A stretch of 14,183 nucleotides of DNA from NCBI GenBank assembly GCA_025456385.1, contig JALOKS010000031.1, forward strand, positions 1-14,183, written 5' to 3'. Below the pieces are notes generated by a model. It did no database searches. It was not told the DNA's origin and saw nothing but the letters and a program-made list of their open reading frames with translations. The DNA comes from Thermoanaerobaculales bacterium (GTDB lineage Bacteria > Acidobacteriota > Thermoanaerobaculia > Thermoanaerobaculales > Sulfomarinibacteraceae). The position numbers and the translations under genes were made by a program. How positions within the stretch are numbered: position 1 is the first letter of the stretch; each line of letters begins with the position of its first letter. Shown one piece after another: positions 6,382-13,162 of this stretch.

Positions 6382-8407
6382 AAGCCGGGGGGAACTGCTC
6401 GGTGTAGGCGAGGTAGCGCTGCAGGATGCGGCGTGTGTAGCCGACCCCGCGCCGGCATCTGCACACCCCGGTAGAGAAGTCGCGGGAGACCTCCGGGTCG
6501 TCGAGAATCAGCATCGCGGTCTCGACCGAGCCTCCCCAGCGGTCGGCATCGAGGCCCATCGAGCGTGCCAACCGTCGCGCGTCGTGCACGTGGCCGGAGC
6601 CGACATTGTAGGACGCGATCGCCATCGCCACCCGGTCCGGAAGCTGCAGGCCTCCGAACTCGTCCATCAGCTGGCGCAGGTAGCGGGCGGCACCTTCGAC
6701 CGCCTGCCCGGGATCGTGAGGGTCCTGCATGCCGAGCTCCCGCCAGGTGCCGGGCATGAACTGGAAGAGGCCGGCCGACCCTCCCGGGCCGACCGCCGTG
6801 GGGTCGAATCGCGACTCCTCGTACATCACCGATGCGAGGAGGCGCCAGTCGATGTCGAAGCTCCGGGCCGCCGCCCGGAGGAGCTCGTCGTAGGGGCTCA
6901 AGGCCCCGTCCGGGATCGCCAGCTCCCCCGCCCACTGCCTCGGAGCCGGCGCGCCGAACTGATTGGCGGCGAGCTGGCTCACGAGACCCGAGGCCGAGGC
7001 CTCACGGAGGAAGTCGTTCGCCTCGCGCAGGAGGCGCGGCGAGCTCGGGTTCATCAGCCAGACCAACCCGACCTCGGGAACCACGGTCGGGCCGAGCTGG
7101 AGGTCGCTCCGATCGGCCAGCTCCAGCCGCGCGGCATCGCGGTCCACGACCGCCACCGGGGCGCTCCCGCGAGCCACCGCATGGATGGCGTTGAAGGCGT
7201 CCGCGCCCTCCATCGGCGGCCGCGCCCGCATCGGCGCGAGGAGCGGCACCATGCGGGCCAACGAGGCCACCGGTCGCGAGGCCACCGCCCGCACCCCGGC
7301 GAGCTCGTCGACGGTCGCGGGCGCCGCCGCCCGGGTCGACATGACCGCCACCAGGTCCAGACGCCGGTATGGCACGCTGACCAGGAAGGCGCCCTCGTCC
7401 TCCAGGGCCACCGGCTCGTGAAGCGCCGCCAGGTCGCCGAAACCCTGCTCGAGGAACTGCAGCGGCTCGCTGCCCGGCGGCGGAATCGACAGCTCGAGCC
7501 GAACGCCGACCCGCCTCGCGAACTCGAGGGCGAGCTCATACTCGAAGCCGACCAGGCCCCCACGCTCGACCGCGACGGTGGTCGCCGAGTTGCGGGTCAC
7601 AAGGCGCAGCACGCCTTCCTGGCGGATGCGCACGAGGTCGCGGCAGGCTGCCGTCCGCGTCGACCGCGCCAGCACCCGCTCGGCGAAGAGAAAGTGGTCC
7701 GCCGCCTGCCGCAGCTGCGGGCTCTCGTCCCGCACCGCCCACACGATCGCCCGCCGTTCGCCGAGGCTCGCCTTCACCTCCACCTGCTCGAAGGATCCGA
7801 CCGCCCGAACCAGACGGGAGTCCGCGATCGTCATCGGGTAGCGGCCGCTTCGCACGCGCGCCAGGATCTCCTCGATCGGAACCTCCTCCGGTACGTCGAC
7901 GGCCGCGAGGCCGCGTTCAGTCAGGAAGCTGCGCACGGCAGGCGTTTGCGCCGAGCGGTGGAGACTGACGGTGGCGCCCGGCGCCTCTCGCGGCAGACCG
8001 GGGACCGAGCGGCCTCCGATCAGGAGGTCCTCGACCCAGTCCACCGCCGCCGTCCCGCGCAGACCGAGCTCGCTGAGGTCTGCGGCCGAGAACCGGGAGA
8101 CTGCGAGGTCGGCGCGCCCCTCCCGTACCGTGCCGAGCAGGAGGTCGTGGCGCGCGACCTCGATCCACTCCAGCTCCAGCCCGAGCCGGGCCGCCAACTG
8201 CCGGACGAGGGCCTGCTCCTCGGTCGTCACCTCGACCGCGGCGTCCCGGGAGAGGAAGCCCGGGCGAACTGCCACCCGCAGCACGCCGGCCTCGGCGATC
8301 TCGTCGAGGTCGCCGGTTCGCGGACCGGCGGGCAGGCAGGAGCAGAGGATCCCGCACAGCGCCAGGGCGACAACCGGGGCGGCAGCGGGAGACCTCGCCA
8401 CCCGCAT
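6380..8407 (-). CDS. MltF-like lytic murein transglycosylase with two substrate-binding domains
   Basis: The 675-residue protein starts with a hydrophobic signal (residues 10-22) ending at Cys24 in a lipobox-like LCSC, so a lipoprotein is likely. Residues about 38-250 and 258-475 each look like a family-3 periplasmic solute-binding domain; the second (EGVLRLVTRNSATT...GFEYELALEFARRVGV) is the form usual in MltF. Residues about 500-650 form an SLT family 1 transglycosylase domain: MYEESRFDP with catalytic Glu531, then GLFQFMPGT and AIASYNVGSGH. This domain cleaves the MurNAc-GlcNAc bond of peptidoglycan with formation of a 1,6-anhydro end. E. coli MltF has about 518 residues and one solute-binding domain, so this protein carries an extra one at its N-terminus. 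No Shine-Dalgarno is seen; TATAGA lies only two bases before the ATG, so a GTG at 8401 (codon 3) is an alternative start. Confidence 0.85.
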   Translation of the reverse strand: MRVARSPAAAPVVALALCGILCSCLPAGPRTGDLDEIAEAGVLRVAVRPGFLSRDAAVEVTTEEQALVRQLAARLGLELEWIEVARHDLLLGTVREGRADLAVSRFSAADLSELGLRGTAAVDWVEDLLIGGRSVPGLPREAPGATVSLHRSAQTPAVRSFLTERGLAAVDVPEEVPIEEILARVRSGRYPMTIADSRLVRAVGSFEQVEVKASLGERRAIVWAVRDESPQLRQAADHFLFAERVLARSTRTAACRDLVRIRQEGVLRLVTRNSATTVAVERGGLVGFEYELALEFARRVGVRLELSIPPPGSEPLQFLEQGFGDLAALHEPVALEDEGAFLVSVPYRRLDLVAVMSTRAAAPATVDELAGVRAVASRPVASLARMVPLLAPMRARPPMEGADAFNAIHAVARGSAPVAVVDRDAARLELADRSDLQLGPTVVPEVGLVWLMNPSSPRLLREANDFLREASASGLVSQLAANQFGAPAPRQWAGELAIPDGALSPYDELLRAAARSFDIDWRLLASVMYEESRFDPTAVGPGGSAGLFQFMPGTWRELGMQDPHDPGQAVEGAARYLRQLMDEFGGLQLPDRVAMAIASYNVGSGHVHDARRLARSMGLDADRWGGSVETAMLILDDPEVSRDFSTGVCRCRRGVGYTRRILQRYLAYTEQFPPA

Positions 8408-8409
8408 AC

Positions 8410-8415
8410 TCTATA
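8410..8415 (-). promoter_or_regulatory. -10-like hexamer directly before the transglycosylase start
   Basis: TATAGA on the minus strand lies two bases before the ATG at 8407 and eight bases before an in-frame GTG at 8401. There is no clear -35 and no ribosome binding site. If it is a real -10, the transcript would begin close to or just inside the annotated start, favouring the GTG and a leaderless message. Its plus-strand partner is the -10 for the divergent gene, only about 34 bases away. Confidence 0.35.
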
Positions 8416-8445
8416 CCGGCCCGCGATCCCCTGACCCGGCGCGGC

Positions 8446-8454
8446 TGCTACCAT
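8446..8454 (+). promoter_or_regulatory. Extended -10-like element before the single-pass membrane protein gene
   Basis: TGC-TACCAT (8446-8454) ends ten bases before the ATG at 8465, so transcription would begin around 8461 and the leader would be about four bases. No convincing -35 and no Shine-Dalgarno are present in the 57-bp divergent gap. Confidence 0.35.
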
Positions 8455-8464
8455 ACGTCCCGCC

Positions 8465-9640
8465 ATGGACGAGAACAGCGGCGGCAAGGCGATCGATCTC
8501 CGGCCGATCATCGCGAGGTTGCGCGACATCGAGCGCAAGTGCAGCTCGATGGGCTCGCGGAACGAGGAGTTTCCGCTCATGCGGTCGCGAGTCGCGGCTG
8601 TCATCGCCCGCCTCGAGGCGCTCGAAGGCGGCGCGGGCGATGCGGTCGGCCTCTCCGCCCTCGCGCGCGAGCTCTTCCCCGTCGCACACCTCTTCGAGAG
8701 CGTGGGCATGATGGCGGTCGGCCGCGAGATCGCTCACGTCGAGCGCAGCCTGCGCGAGCTCGATTCCGAGCCGGCACCTCCTCCCGCCGGGGCCCTGCGC
8801 CAGCCTGCGGCCGCCCCCGCCGGGGCGCCCCGCGTTCCGCAGCCCGCCGATCCGGAACCGCCTCGGCCGGTGCCGCCGCAGCCCGCCGGGCCCGGCGCGC
8901 CGGTGGTCGTCGCCATCCTCCTGCTCCTGATCGCCCTCGTCGTTGCCGCAACGATCGTGCTCCGGATCGGACCGGCCGCCAGGCTCCTCGGCCGCGAGCG
9001 GAGGCCGCCCGCGGCGGCATCGGCCGCCGAGACGGCGGCGCCGCCCGCACCCGACCCGAGTCCCCTGCCCACGCCGACGCCGGCCCCGCCGCCGGTGCCG
9101 GCGCCTGCCGAAGCGTCCCGCCGGCTGCACGACGAGATCTCGGAGGCGCGGCTGGCCCTCGCCCGCGGCGATCTCGAGGGCGCCACCCAGCACCTGGCGG
9201 CGGCCGCCCTGATCGACCGCCGGAACGACAAGCTCCCCGAGATCGGCGATCGACTCGTCGACGCCTTCCTCGCCGAGGCCGAGCGGGCGGCCGCGAGCGG
9301 TCAGTGGGAGCGGGCCGCCGAGCTCATCGATCGCGCGCGCCGCATGGGCCTGCGCTTCGGCTTCGACGAGGCCCGGGTGCGCGAGACCGAGCGCCGCATC
9401 GGGGCCATGGAGCGCTTCGAGCTGCTGTCACCGCAGGACCTGCGTGCCATCGGCGCCGCCGTCGGCCGGCGGGCGGAGGTGCGGACGCGCGAGGGCTCGC
9501 TGCGCAGCGGCCGCATCGCGGGGGTCGCGGGCTCTACGCTCCTGCTGGAGGTGGTGCGCGAGGTCGGCGGCGGCGGCCTCCGCTACACCGACGAGCTGCC
9601 GCTGGCCGAGGTCGCCGAGATCAAGGTCTTCGAGGACTAG
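8465..9640 (+). CDS. Uncharacterised single-pass membrane protein with Pro-rich linkers and a C-terminal small beta domain
   Basis: I do not recognise this 391-residue protein. Residues 1-100 are helical and charged (LRPIIARLRDIERKC..., then ALARELFPVAHLFESVGMMAVG). Residues about 103-145 are a Pro/Ala linker, about 147-168 one transmembrane helix (VVVAILLLLIALVVAATIVL), and about 178-218 a second Pro/Ala linker. Residues about 219-320 are paired amphipathic helices (ARLALARGDLEGATQHLAAA, AERAAASGQWERAAELIDRA) that look like TPR-type repeats. The last 60 residues alternate polar and hydrophobic (AEVRTREGSLRSGRIAGVAGSTLLLEVV...LPLAEVAEIKVFED), suggesting a small SH3- or Sm-like beta barrel. 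With an uncleaved mid-protein helix, the N-terminal part is probably cytoplasmic and the TPR-like part periplasmic. It is divergent from the transglycosylase by 57 bp, so a shared envelope role is possible but unproven. The stop is ten bases from that of the converging GtrB-like gene. Confidence 0.75.
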   Translation: MDENSGGKAIDLRPIIARLRDIERKCSSMGSRNEEFPLMRSRVAAVIARLEALEGGAGDAVGLSALARELFPVAHLFESVGMMAVGREIAHVERSLRELDSEPAPPPAGALRQPAAAPAGAPRVPQPADPEPPRPVPPQPAGPGAPVVVAILLLLIALVVAATIVLRIGPAARLLGRERRPPAAASAAETAAPPAPDPSPLPTPTPAPPPVPAPAEASRRLHDEISEARLALARGDLEGATQHLAAAALIDRRNDKLPEIGDRLVDAFLAEAERAAASGQWERAAELIDRARRMGLRFGFDEARVRETERRIGAMERFELLSPQDLRAIGAAVGRRAEVRTREGSLRSGRIAGVAGSTLLLEVVREVGGGGLRYTDELPLAEVAEIKVFED

Positions 9641-9650
9641 CCGCGGGATC

Positions 9651-10622
9651 TCAGGGCTCGGAGCGGGAGGGCGGCACGACCGCGCTCAGGCCGTCGGTGC
9701 TGTCCCCCACCAGGTAGAGAGGCCGCCGCTTCACCTCGTCGAAGATCCTGGCCAGGTACTCGCCGAGGATGCCGATCATCAGCAGCTGCACGCCGCCGAG
9801 GAAGAGAATCGAGGCCATCAGCGAGGTGTAGCCGGACCAGCTCACCCCGATCGCCTTGAGGACGATGACCACCGCGATGTAGAGGAATGCGCACACGGAG
9901 ACCGCGAAGCCCGCCCAGGTGGCGAGCCGCAGCGGCAGGAAGGAGAAGGAGGTGATGCCGTCGAGGGCGAAGCGCAGCATCTTCCGCAGCGGAAACTTGG
10001 TGGCGCCGTCGCGCCGCGCCTGGCGCCGGTAGCGCACCGCCGTCTGGGGAAAGCCGATCCAGCTCACCAGCCCGCGAATGAAGCGGTTGCGCTCCGGCAG
10101 GGCCCGGAACGCCGCCACCGCCCGCGGACCCATCAGGCGGAAGTCGCCGGTGTCGACCGGGATCTCGACGTTGGTGATGCCGCGCAGGATGCGGTAGAAG
10201 AGCGCGGCGGTCGCGAGCTTGAACCAGGTCTCGCCCTCGCGCGCCTCGCGCTGGCCGTAGACCACCTCCGAGCCCTCCCGCCAGCGGCTGACCATCTCCG
10301 GGATTACCTCCGGCGGGTCCTGGAGATCGCCGTCGATGATCACCACCGCCCGCCCTGCCGCGGCGTCGACCCCAGCCGTGAGGGCTGCCTGGTGGCCGAA
10401 GTTGCGGGCGAAGCGGATGCCGCGCACGCGGGGGTCGGCCGCGGCCAGCTCCCGGACCCGCGACCAGGTGGCGTCCGACGAACCGTCGTCCACGAACACG
10501 ACCTCGAGGCCGTCGACCAGGTCCGCGAGAGCCGCCACGAGCCGCTGGTGCATCGGCCCGACGTTGGCCTCCTCGTTGAAGGCCGGGACGACGACGCTCA
10601 GCTCGGGCCGCGGCGTGCTCAC
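9651..10622 (-). CDS. GtrB/DPM1-like family 2 glycosyltransferase (polyprenyl-phosphate sugar synthase)
   Basis: The protein has 323 residues. The N-terminal GT-A domain (about 1-225) shows the family 2 signatures: LSVVVPAFNEEANV, VDDGSSDAT, ARNFGHQAALTAG and the metal/nucleotide site IDGDLQDPPE (Asp97, Asp99). Two transmembrane helices follow at about residues 226-256 and 266-292, typical of GtrB/YfdH and related enzymes that transfer a hexose from a nucleotide sugar to undecaprenyl phosphate at the cytoplasmic membrane face. The sugar cannot be told from sequence. The start is GTG at 10620-10622; upstream ATGs are out of frame and no Shine-Dalgarno is visible, while TATGAT lies six bases before the GTG. 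It follows the DUF2298 gene by 28 bp on the same strand, which fits donor synthesis and sugar use by adjacent genes. Confidence 0.9.
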   Translation of the reverse strand: MSTPRPELSVVVPAFNEEANVGPMHQRLVAALADLVDGLEVVFVDDGSSDATWSRVRELAAADPRVRGIRFARNFGHQAALTAGVDAAAGRAVVIIDGDLQDPPEVIPEMVSRWREGSEVVYGQREAREGETWFKLATAALFYRILRGITNVEIPVDTGDFRLMGPRAVAAFRALPERNRFIRGLVSWIGFPQTAVRYRRQARRDGATKFPLRKMLRFALDGITSFSFLPLRLATWAGFAVSVCAFLYIAVVIVLKAIGVSWSGYTSLMASILFLGGVQLLMIGILGEYLARIFDEVKRRPLYLVGDSTDGLSAVVPPSRSEP

Positions 10623-10641
10623 GGACCCATCATACCCGTGA
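10619..10641 (-). promoter_or_regulatory. -10-like hexamer inside an inverted repeat overlapping the GtrB-like start
   Basis: On the minus strand TATGAT (10629-10634) ends six bases before the GTG start, where a leaderless transcript would begin. It lies in the loop of a 6-bp inverted repeat (TCACGG at 10619-10624, CCGTGA at 10636-10641) whose one arm covers the start codon. It could be a regulator site or an RNA hairpin limiting translation in a read-through transcript. Both are inferences. Confidence 0.35.
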
Positions 10642-10650
10642 CGGCCGCCC

Positions 10651-12708
10651 TCAGTGCGCGTTCCCTCCCGCTGCCTGCGGGGGTGCCGCGACGCGGACCA
10701 GAAGCGCCCCGTCGCGGTCGACGATCACCTCACCGGCGGCGGCGACCGCGGCCAGGCTCTCCTCGCCGAAGTCCTGGCGCTCGAGCGAGCCGACCGCGAT
10801 CAGATCCGCCCCGGCCTCCGCCGCCAGCCGCCGCACCTCGTCAGCGTCGGCGGAGCCGTACAGCGCCTGCACGAGCCCCTTGCGCCGGCTGGTCTCCTCG
10901 AGGATTTCGCTCCCCCGCCACACCATCTCGTGGTTCTCCCAGCCGAGATACGCAGGCACCCCCGACGCCGCGGACAGCCGACCGTACTCCGTGTAGGCGC
11001 CGCCGACCGCCTCGATCACGACCGAGCCCCGGGGCTGCCGGCGCAGGGCATCGACGATGGCGCGGTCGCCCGGGCTCAGCCAGCGCAGGCCGTCGAGGCC
11101 GAGCTCGTCGGCCGTCGCCACCCTGAGGGCGAGGCTCGAGGGGTGGACGAGGGCCACAGCCGTGAGCGCCGCGCCGAGCGCGGGCCGCAGCCGCCGGCGC
11201 CCCACGGCACGCTGCAGCAGGACCGGCAGCGCCGCGGCCAGGTACATCCAAGCCTGGATGTAGGCCTTGAAAACGGTGTTCATGCGGTGGAGCGAGTCGC
11301 CGTAGCCGTCGGCGACGTACACCACCTCCGGCACCGCGAACAGGAAGAGGCCGAGCGCCGCCAGGGCGATCGCCGGCCTGCCGGCGTCCGCCCGCGAAGT
11401 CAGGGCCGCGGCCGCCATCACGCCGGCGCCGAGGCCGAGGAGCACCAGGGTCGGCCGCGCGCTCGCAGCCGCCGTCACGACCGCGGCCGCCGCCACCGCG
11501 AGCGCGGCCGTGCGGCCGACCGCGGTCTCCGCACCGAGCTGCGAGCGCAGGAGCCCCCAGGCGGTGAGGAGTGCGGGCACGATCAGACAGCCCCCGTACA
11601 GCAGCAGGTCGTGCGGCGCGGTCCAGGCACTCACCCGCCGGATGCCCTCGAAGAAAGGCTGGAAGCCGAGGTGGAACGGCGCGGTGAGAAGCCAGCCGCC
11701 GATCGCGACCGCCCCCACCATCAGCCAGCGGCGACGGCCCGCCCCACCCGGCCAGAACCACCTGCGCGGCCCGGCGAGCAGGAGCAGGCCGATGCTGGCG
11801 AGCACCGGCGGCATCGACCACGGGTTCGCCGCCCAACAGACCCCGAAGAGAAGCGCCAGGATGGCGGCCTGGAGCGTGCCGGGGCGCTCCCGTCCCGCTT
11901 CGAGCGCCACCAGCAGCGCGAGTGCGGCCACCGGCATCGACAGCAGGTGCGGGTGCAGATCGCCGAGCCAGAAGGTGAAGAGAGGAAACTCGGTGATGGT
12001 GTCGGCGATCTGCCGCGACGAGTGCCAGATGTCGACGGCGGGCAGGGTGGTGCCGCGCAGCAGCTGGCGCAGAGCGTCCGGGGTCCCGGCGAGCAGCCCG
12101 AAGAAGGCCACCAGCAGCCCGCTCCCGTGCCCGCCGCCGAGCCGCCGCCCGACCGCCCACATCGTGGCCGCGAGGGCGCCGCCGGCGACGGCCACCACGA
12201 GGTTGTAGGCGAGCTCGAGCTTCACTCCCGCGGCTGCGATCGGGACGATCCACAGCAGCGCTCCCCAGTAGTAGTAGGGAAGCGTCCAGCCCGCGAGCCA
12301 CATGTCCGGCGGCGGAAAGCCCTCGCTGCGCAGCAGCGAGGCGAAGATGCCGAGGTCCATCGGCTTCTCCTGGTAGGCGATCTGCGGGTGGTCGAGGCGG
12401 AGCACCAGGACCGCCGCCGCCGCCGCCAGGAACACCGCCTCCGCCGCGGCGATCTGCCGCCAGGCGCGCCGCCGCCAGGTCGCGGCCGTCCCCGCGACCG
12501 CGACCGCGACCAGGACCGCCGCCCCGAGCGCCTGCCACTGCCGCAGGCCGACCACCCCGGCCCACCACGCCGGCATCGCGACCAGGATCAGGCCCATGAC
12601 GCGGCCGCCGCACCACGCCTCGAAGTCGTCGAGGCCGGCGCGCACCAGCAGCGCCGACCCGCCGAAGCCGGCGCCGGCCAGTGCCAGGAGGAGCAGCATC
12701 ACGTCCAT
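10651..12708 (-). CDS. DUF2298 ('YYY') multi-spanning membrane protein, putative GT-C-like glycosyltransferase
   Basis: The 685-residue protein has at least ten hydrophobic helices across residues 1-530 and a soluble C-terminal domain (about 560-685). The segment AYQEKPMDLGIFASLLRSEGFPPPDMWLAGWTLPYYYWG, with Tyr145-147, is the signature that named the Chlor_Arch_YYY/DUF2298 family. Other family-like stretches are TFWLGDLHPHLLSMP, RMNTVFKAYIQAWMYLA and, near the end, LGWENHEMVWRG. The layout resembles GT-C glycosyltransferases, which take a sugar from a polyprenyl-phosphate donor on the outer membrane face, but no member is known to me to be biochemically characterised. The neighbouring GtrB-like enzyme would supply such a donor. 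Start: the frame stays open far upstream, but that region codes other proteins in other frames; the ATG at 12708 begins a hydrophobic helix, 38 bp after the previous stop, with TACAAT eleven bases upstream. Confidence 0.88.
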   Translation of the reverse strand: MDVMLLLLALAGAGFGGSALLVRAGLDDFEAWCGGRVMGLILVAMPAWWAGVVGLRQWQALGAAVLVAVAVAGTAATWRRRAWRQIAAAEAVFLAAAAAVLVLRLDHPQIAYQEKPMDLGIFASLLRSEGFPPPDMWLAGWTLPYYYWGALLWIVPIAAAGVKLELAYNLVVAVAGGALAATMWAVGRRLGGGHGSGLLVAFFGLLAGTPDALRQLLRGTTLPAVDIWHSSRQIADTITEFPLFTFWLGDLHPHLLSMPVAALALLVALEAGRERPGTLQAAILALLFGVCWAANPWSMPPVLASIGLLLLAGPRRWFWPGGAGRRRWLMVGAVAIGGWLLTAPFHLGFQPFFEGIRRVSAWTAPHDLLLYGGCLIVPALLTAWGLLRSQLGAETAVGRTAALAVAAAAVVTAAASARPTLVLLGLGAGVMAAAALTSRADAGRPAIALAALGLFLFAVPEVVYVADGYGDSLHRMNTVFKAYIQAWMYLAAALPVLLQRAVGRRRLRPALGAALTAVALVHPSSLALRVATADELGLDGLRWLSPGDRAIVDALRRQPRGSVVIEAVGGAYTEYGRLSAASGVPAYLGWENHEMVWRGSEILEETSRRKGLVQALYGSADADEVRRLAAEAGADLIAVGSLERQDFGEESLAAVAAAGEVIVDRDGALLVRVAAPPQAAGGNAH

Positions 12709-12724
12709 GCCGAGCCCGGATTGT

Positions 12725-12747
12725 AGCGGAGGCGGGCCGCCGCCGCT
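12725..12747 (-). terminator. GC-rich hairpin at the end of the LpdD-like gene
   Basis: On the minus strand, from the A of the TGA stop, AGCGG (12747-12743), a C, GGCG, a GCC loop, CGCC, a T and CCGCT (12729-12725) fold into a 9-bp stem with one C/T mismatch. TACAAT (12725-12720), a -10-like hexamer for the DUF2298 gene, begins at its last base. There is no T-run. It may lower read-through or protect the 3' end. Confidence 0.4.
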
Positions 12748-13127
12748 CAGCCGAGGCCGAGCTCGGCCACCAGGCGCGAGGCGAGCTCCTCGCCCAGTCG
12801 CAGGTAGTCGGCGACGCCCGCGGCGTCCAGGTTGTCGTCGTGGACCCCGGCGGTGACGACCGCGACCCGGTCGAGGGCGGCCGCGAGGGCCGCGGCGACG
12901 GCGCGGGCGATCGGCTCCTCCTTGTGCGGGGGGATGGTGAGCACCGAGCACGAGGCCGAGACCGCGCCCGGCCGGCTCCGGGAGCGGCAGGGCTGGGCCA
13001 GGACCACGCAGCCGACGTGCGGTTTCGTCCCACCTCCGACGGCGACGACCACGTCCTCCCCCACCCGCCGCACCCAGGCCTCGAGCCGGCGGCCGCTCCG
13101 TGGGTCCTCGACGACGACCGGGTTCAT
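12747..13127 (-). CDS. Small LpdD-like (PAC_BAC, prenylated-flavin chaperone-like) protein
   Basis: From ATG 13127 the protein has 126 residues. It carries GGGTKPHVGCVVLAQP, IPPHKEEPIARAVAAALA and VAVVTAGVHDDNLDAAGVADYLRL, the pattern I recall for the LpdD/PAC_BAC family ('GGxxPHIG', 'HKE', 'AGIHxDxLT'). Members include LpdD, a helper of the gallate decarboxylase LpdC, and relatives resembling proteasome-assembly chaperones. No UbiD-type decarboxylase is in the window, so the partner is unknown. A GTG at 13172 is in frame and would overlap the upstream ATPase gene by ten bases, adding 15 residues; I prefer 13127 because the family-like sequence begins there and neither start has a clear Shine-Dalgarno. 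No signal peptide or membrane helix is seen, so it should be cytoplasmic. The family call is from memory of motifs. Confidence 0.7.
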   Translation of the reverse strand: MNPVVVEDPRSGRRLEAWVRRVGEDVVVAVGGGTKPHVGCVVLAQPCRSRSRPGAVSASCSVLTIPPHKEEPIARAVAAALAAALDRVAVVTAGVHDDNLDAAGVADYLRLGEELASRLVAELGLG

Positions 13128-13131
13128 CACG

Positions 13132-13157
13132 GTCGCCGACCTTAGCACGTCGGCGAC
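13132..13157 (-). repeat. 9-bp inverted repeat filling the gap between the ATPase and LpdD-like genes
   Basis: GTCGCCGAC (13132-13140) and GTCGGCGAC (13149-13157) are exact reverse complements with an 8-base loop. On the minus strand the stem begins five bases after the ATPase stop and ends four bases before the ATG at 13127. An extended -10-like element, TGC-TAAGGT (13147-13139), runs through the loop into the second arm. It could be an operator, an attenuating hairpin or a 3'-end structure. Confidence 0.5.
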
Positions 13158-13162
13158 GACGC

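Noticed and set aside
6584..8434. 616-codon open frame on the plus strand
   Set aside because: It is antisense to the MltF-like gene, whose sense product has a clear catalytic motif; the antisense product is compositionally biased.
10654..12726. 690-codon open frame on the plus strand
   Set aside because: It is antisense to the DUF2298 gene and gives an Arg/Gly/His-rich product with no domain.
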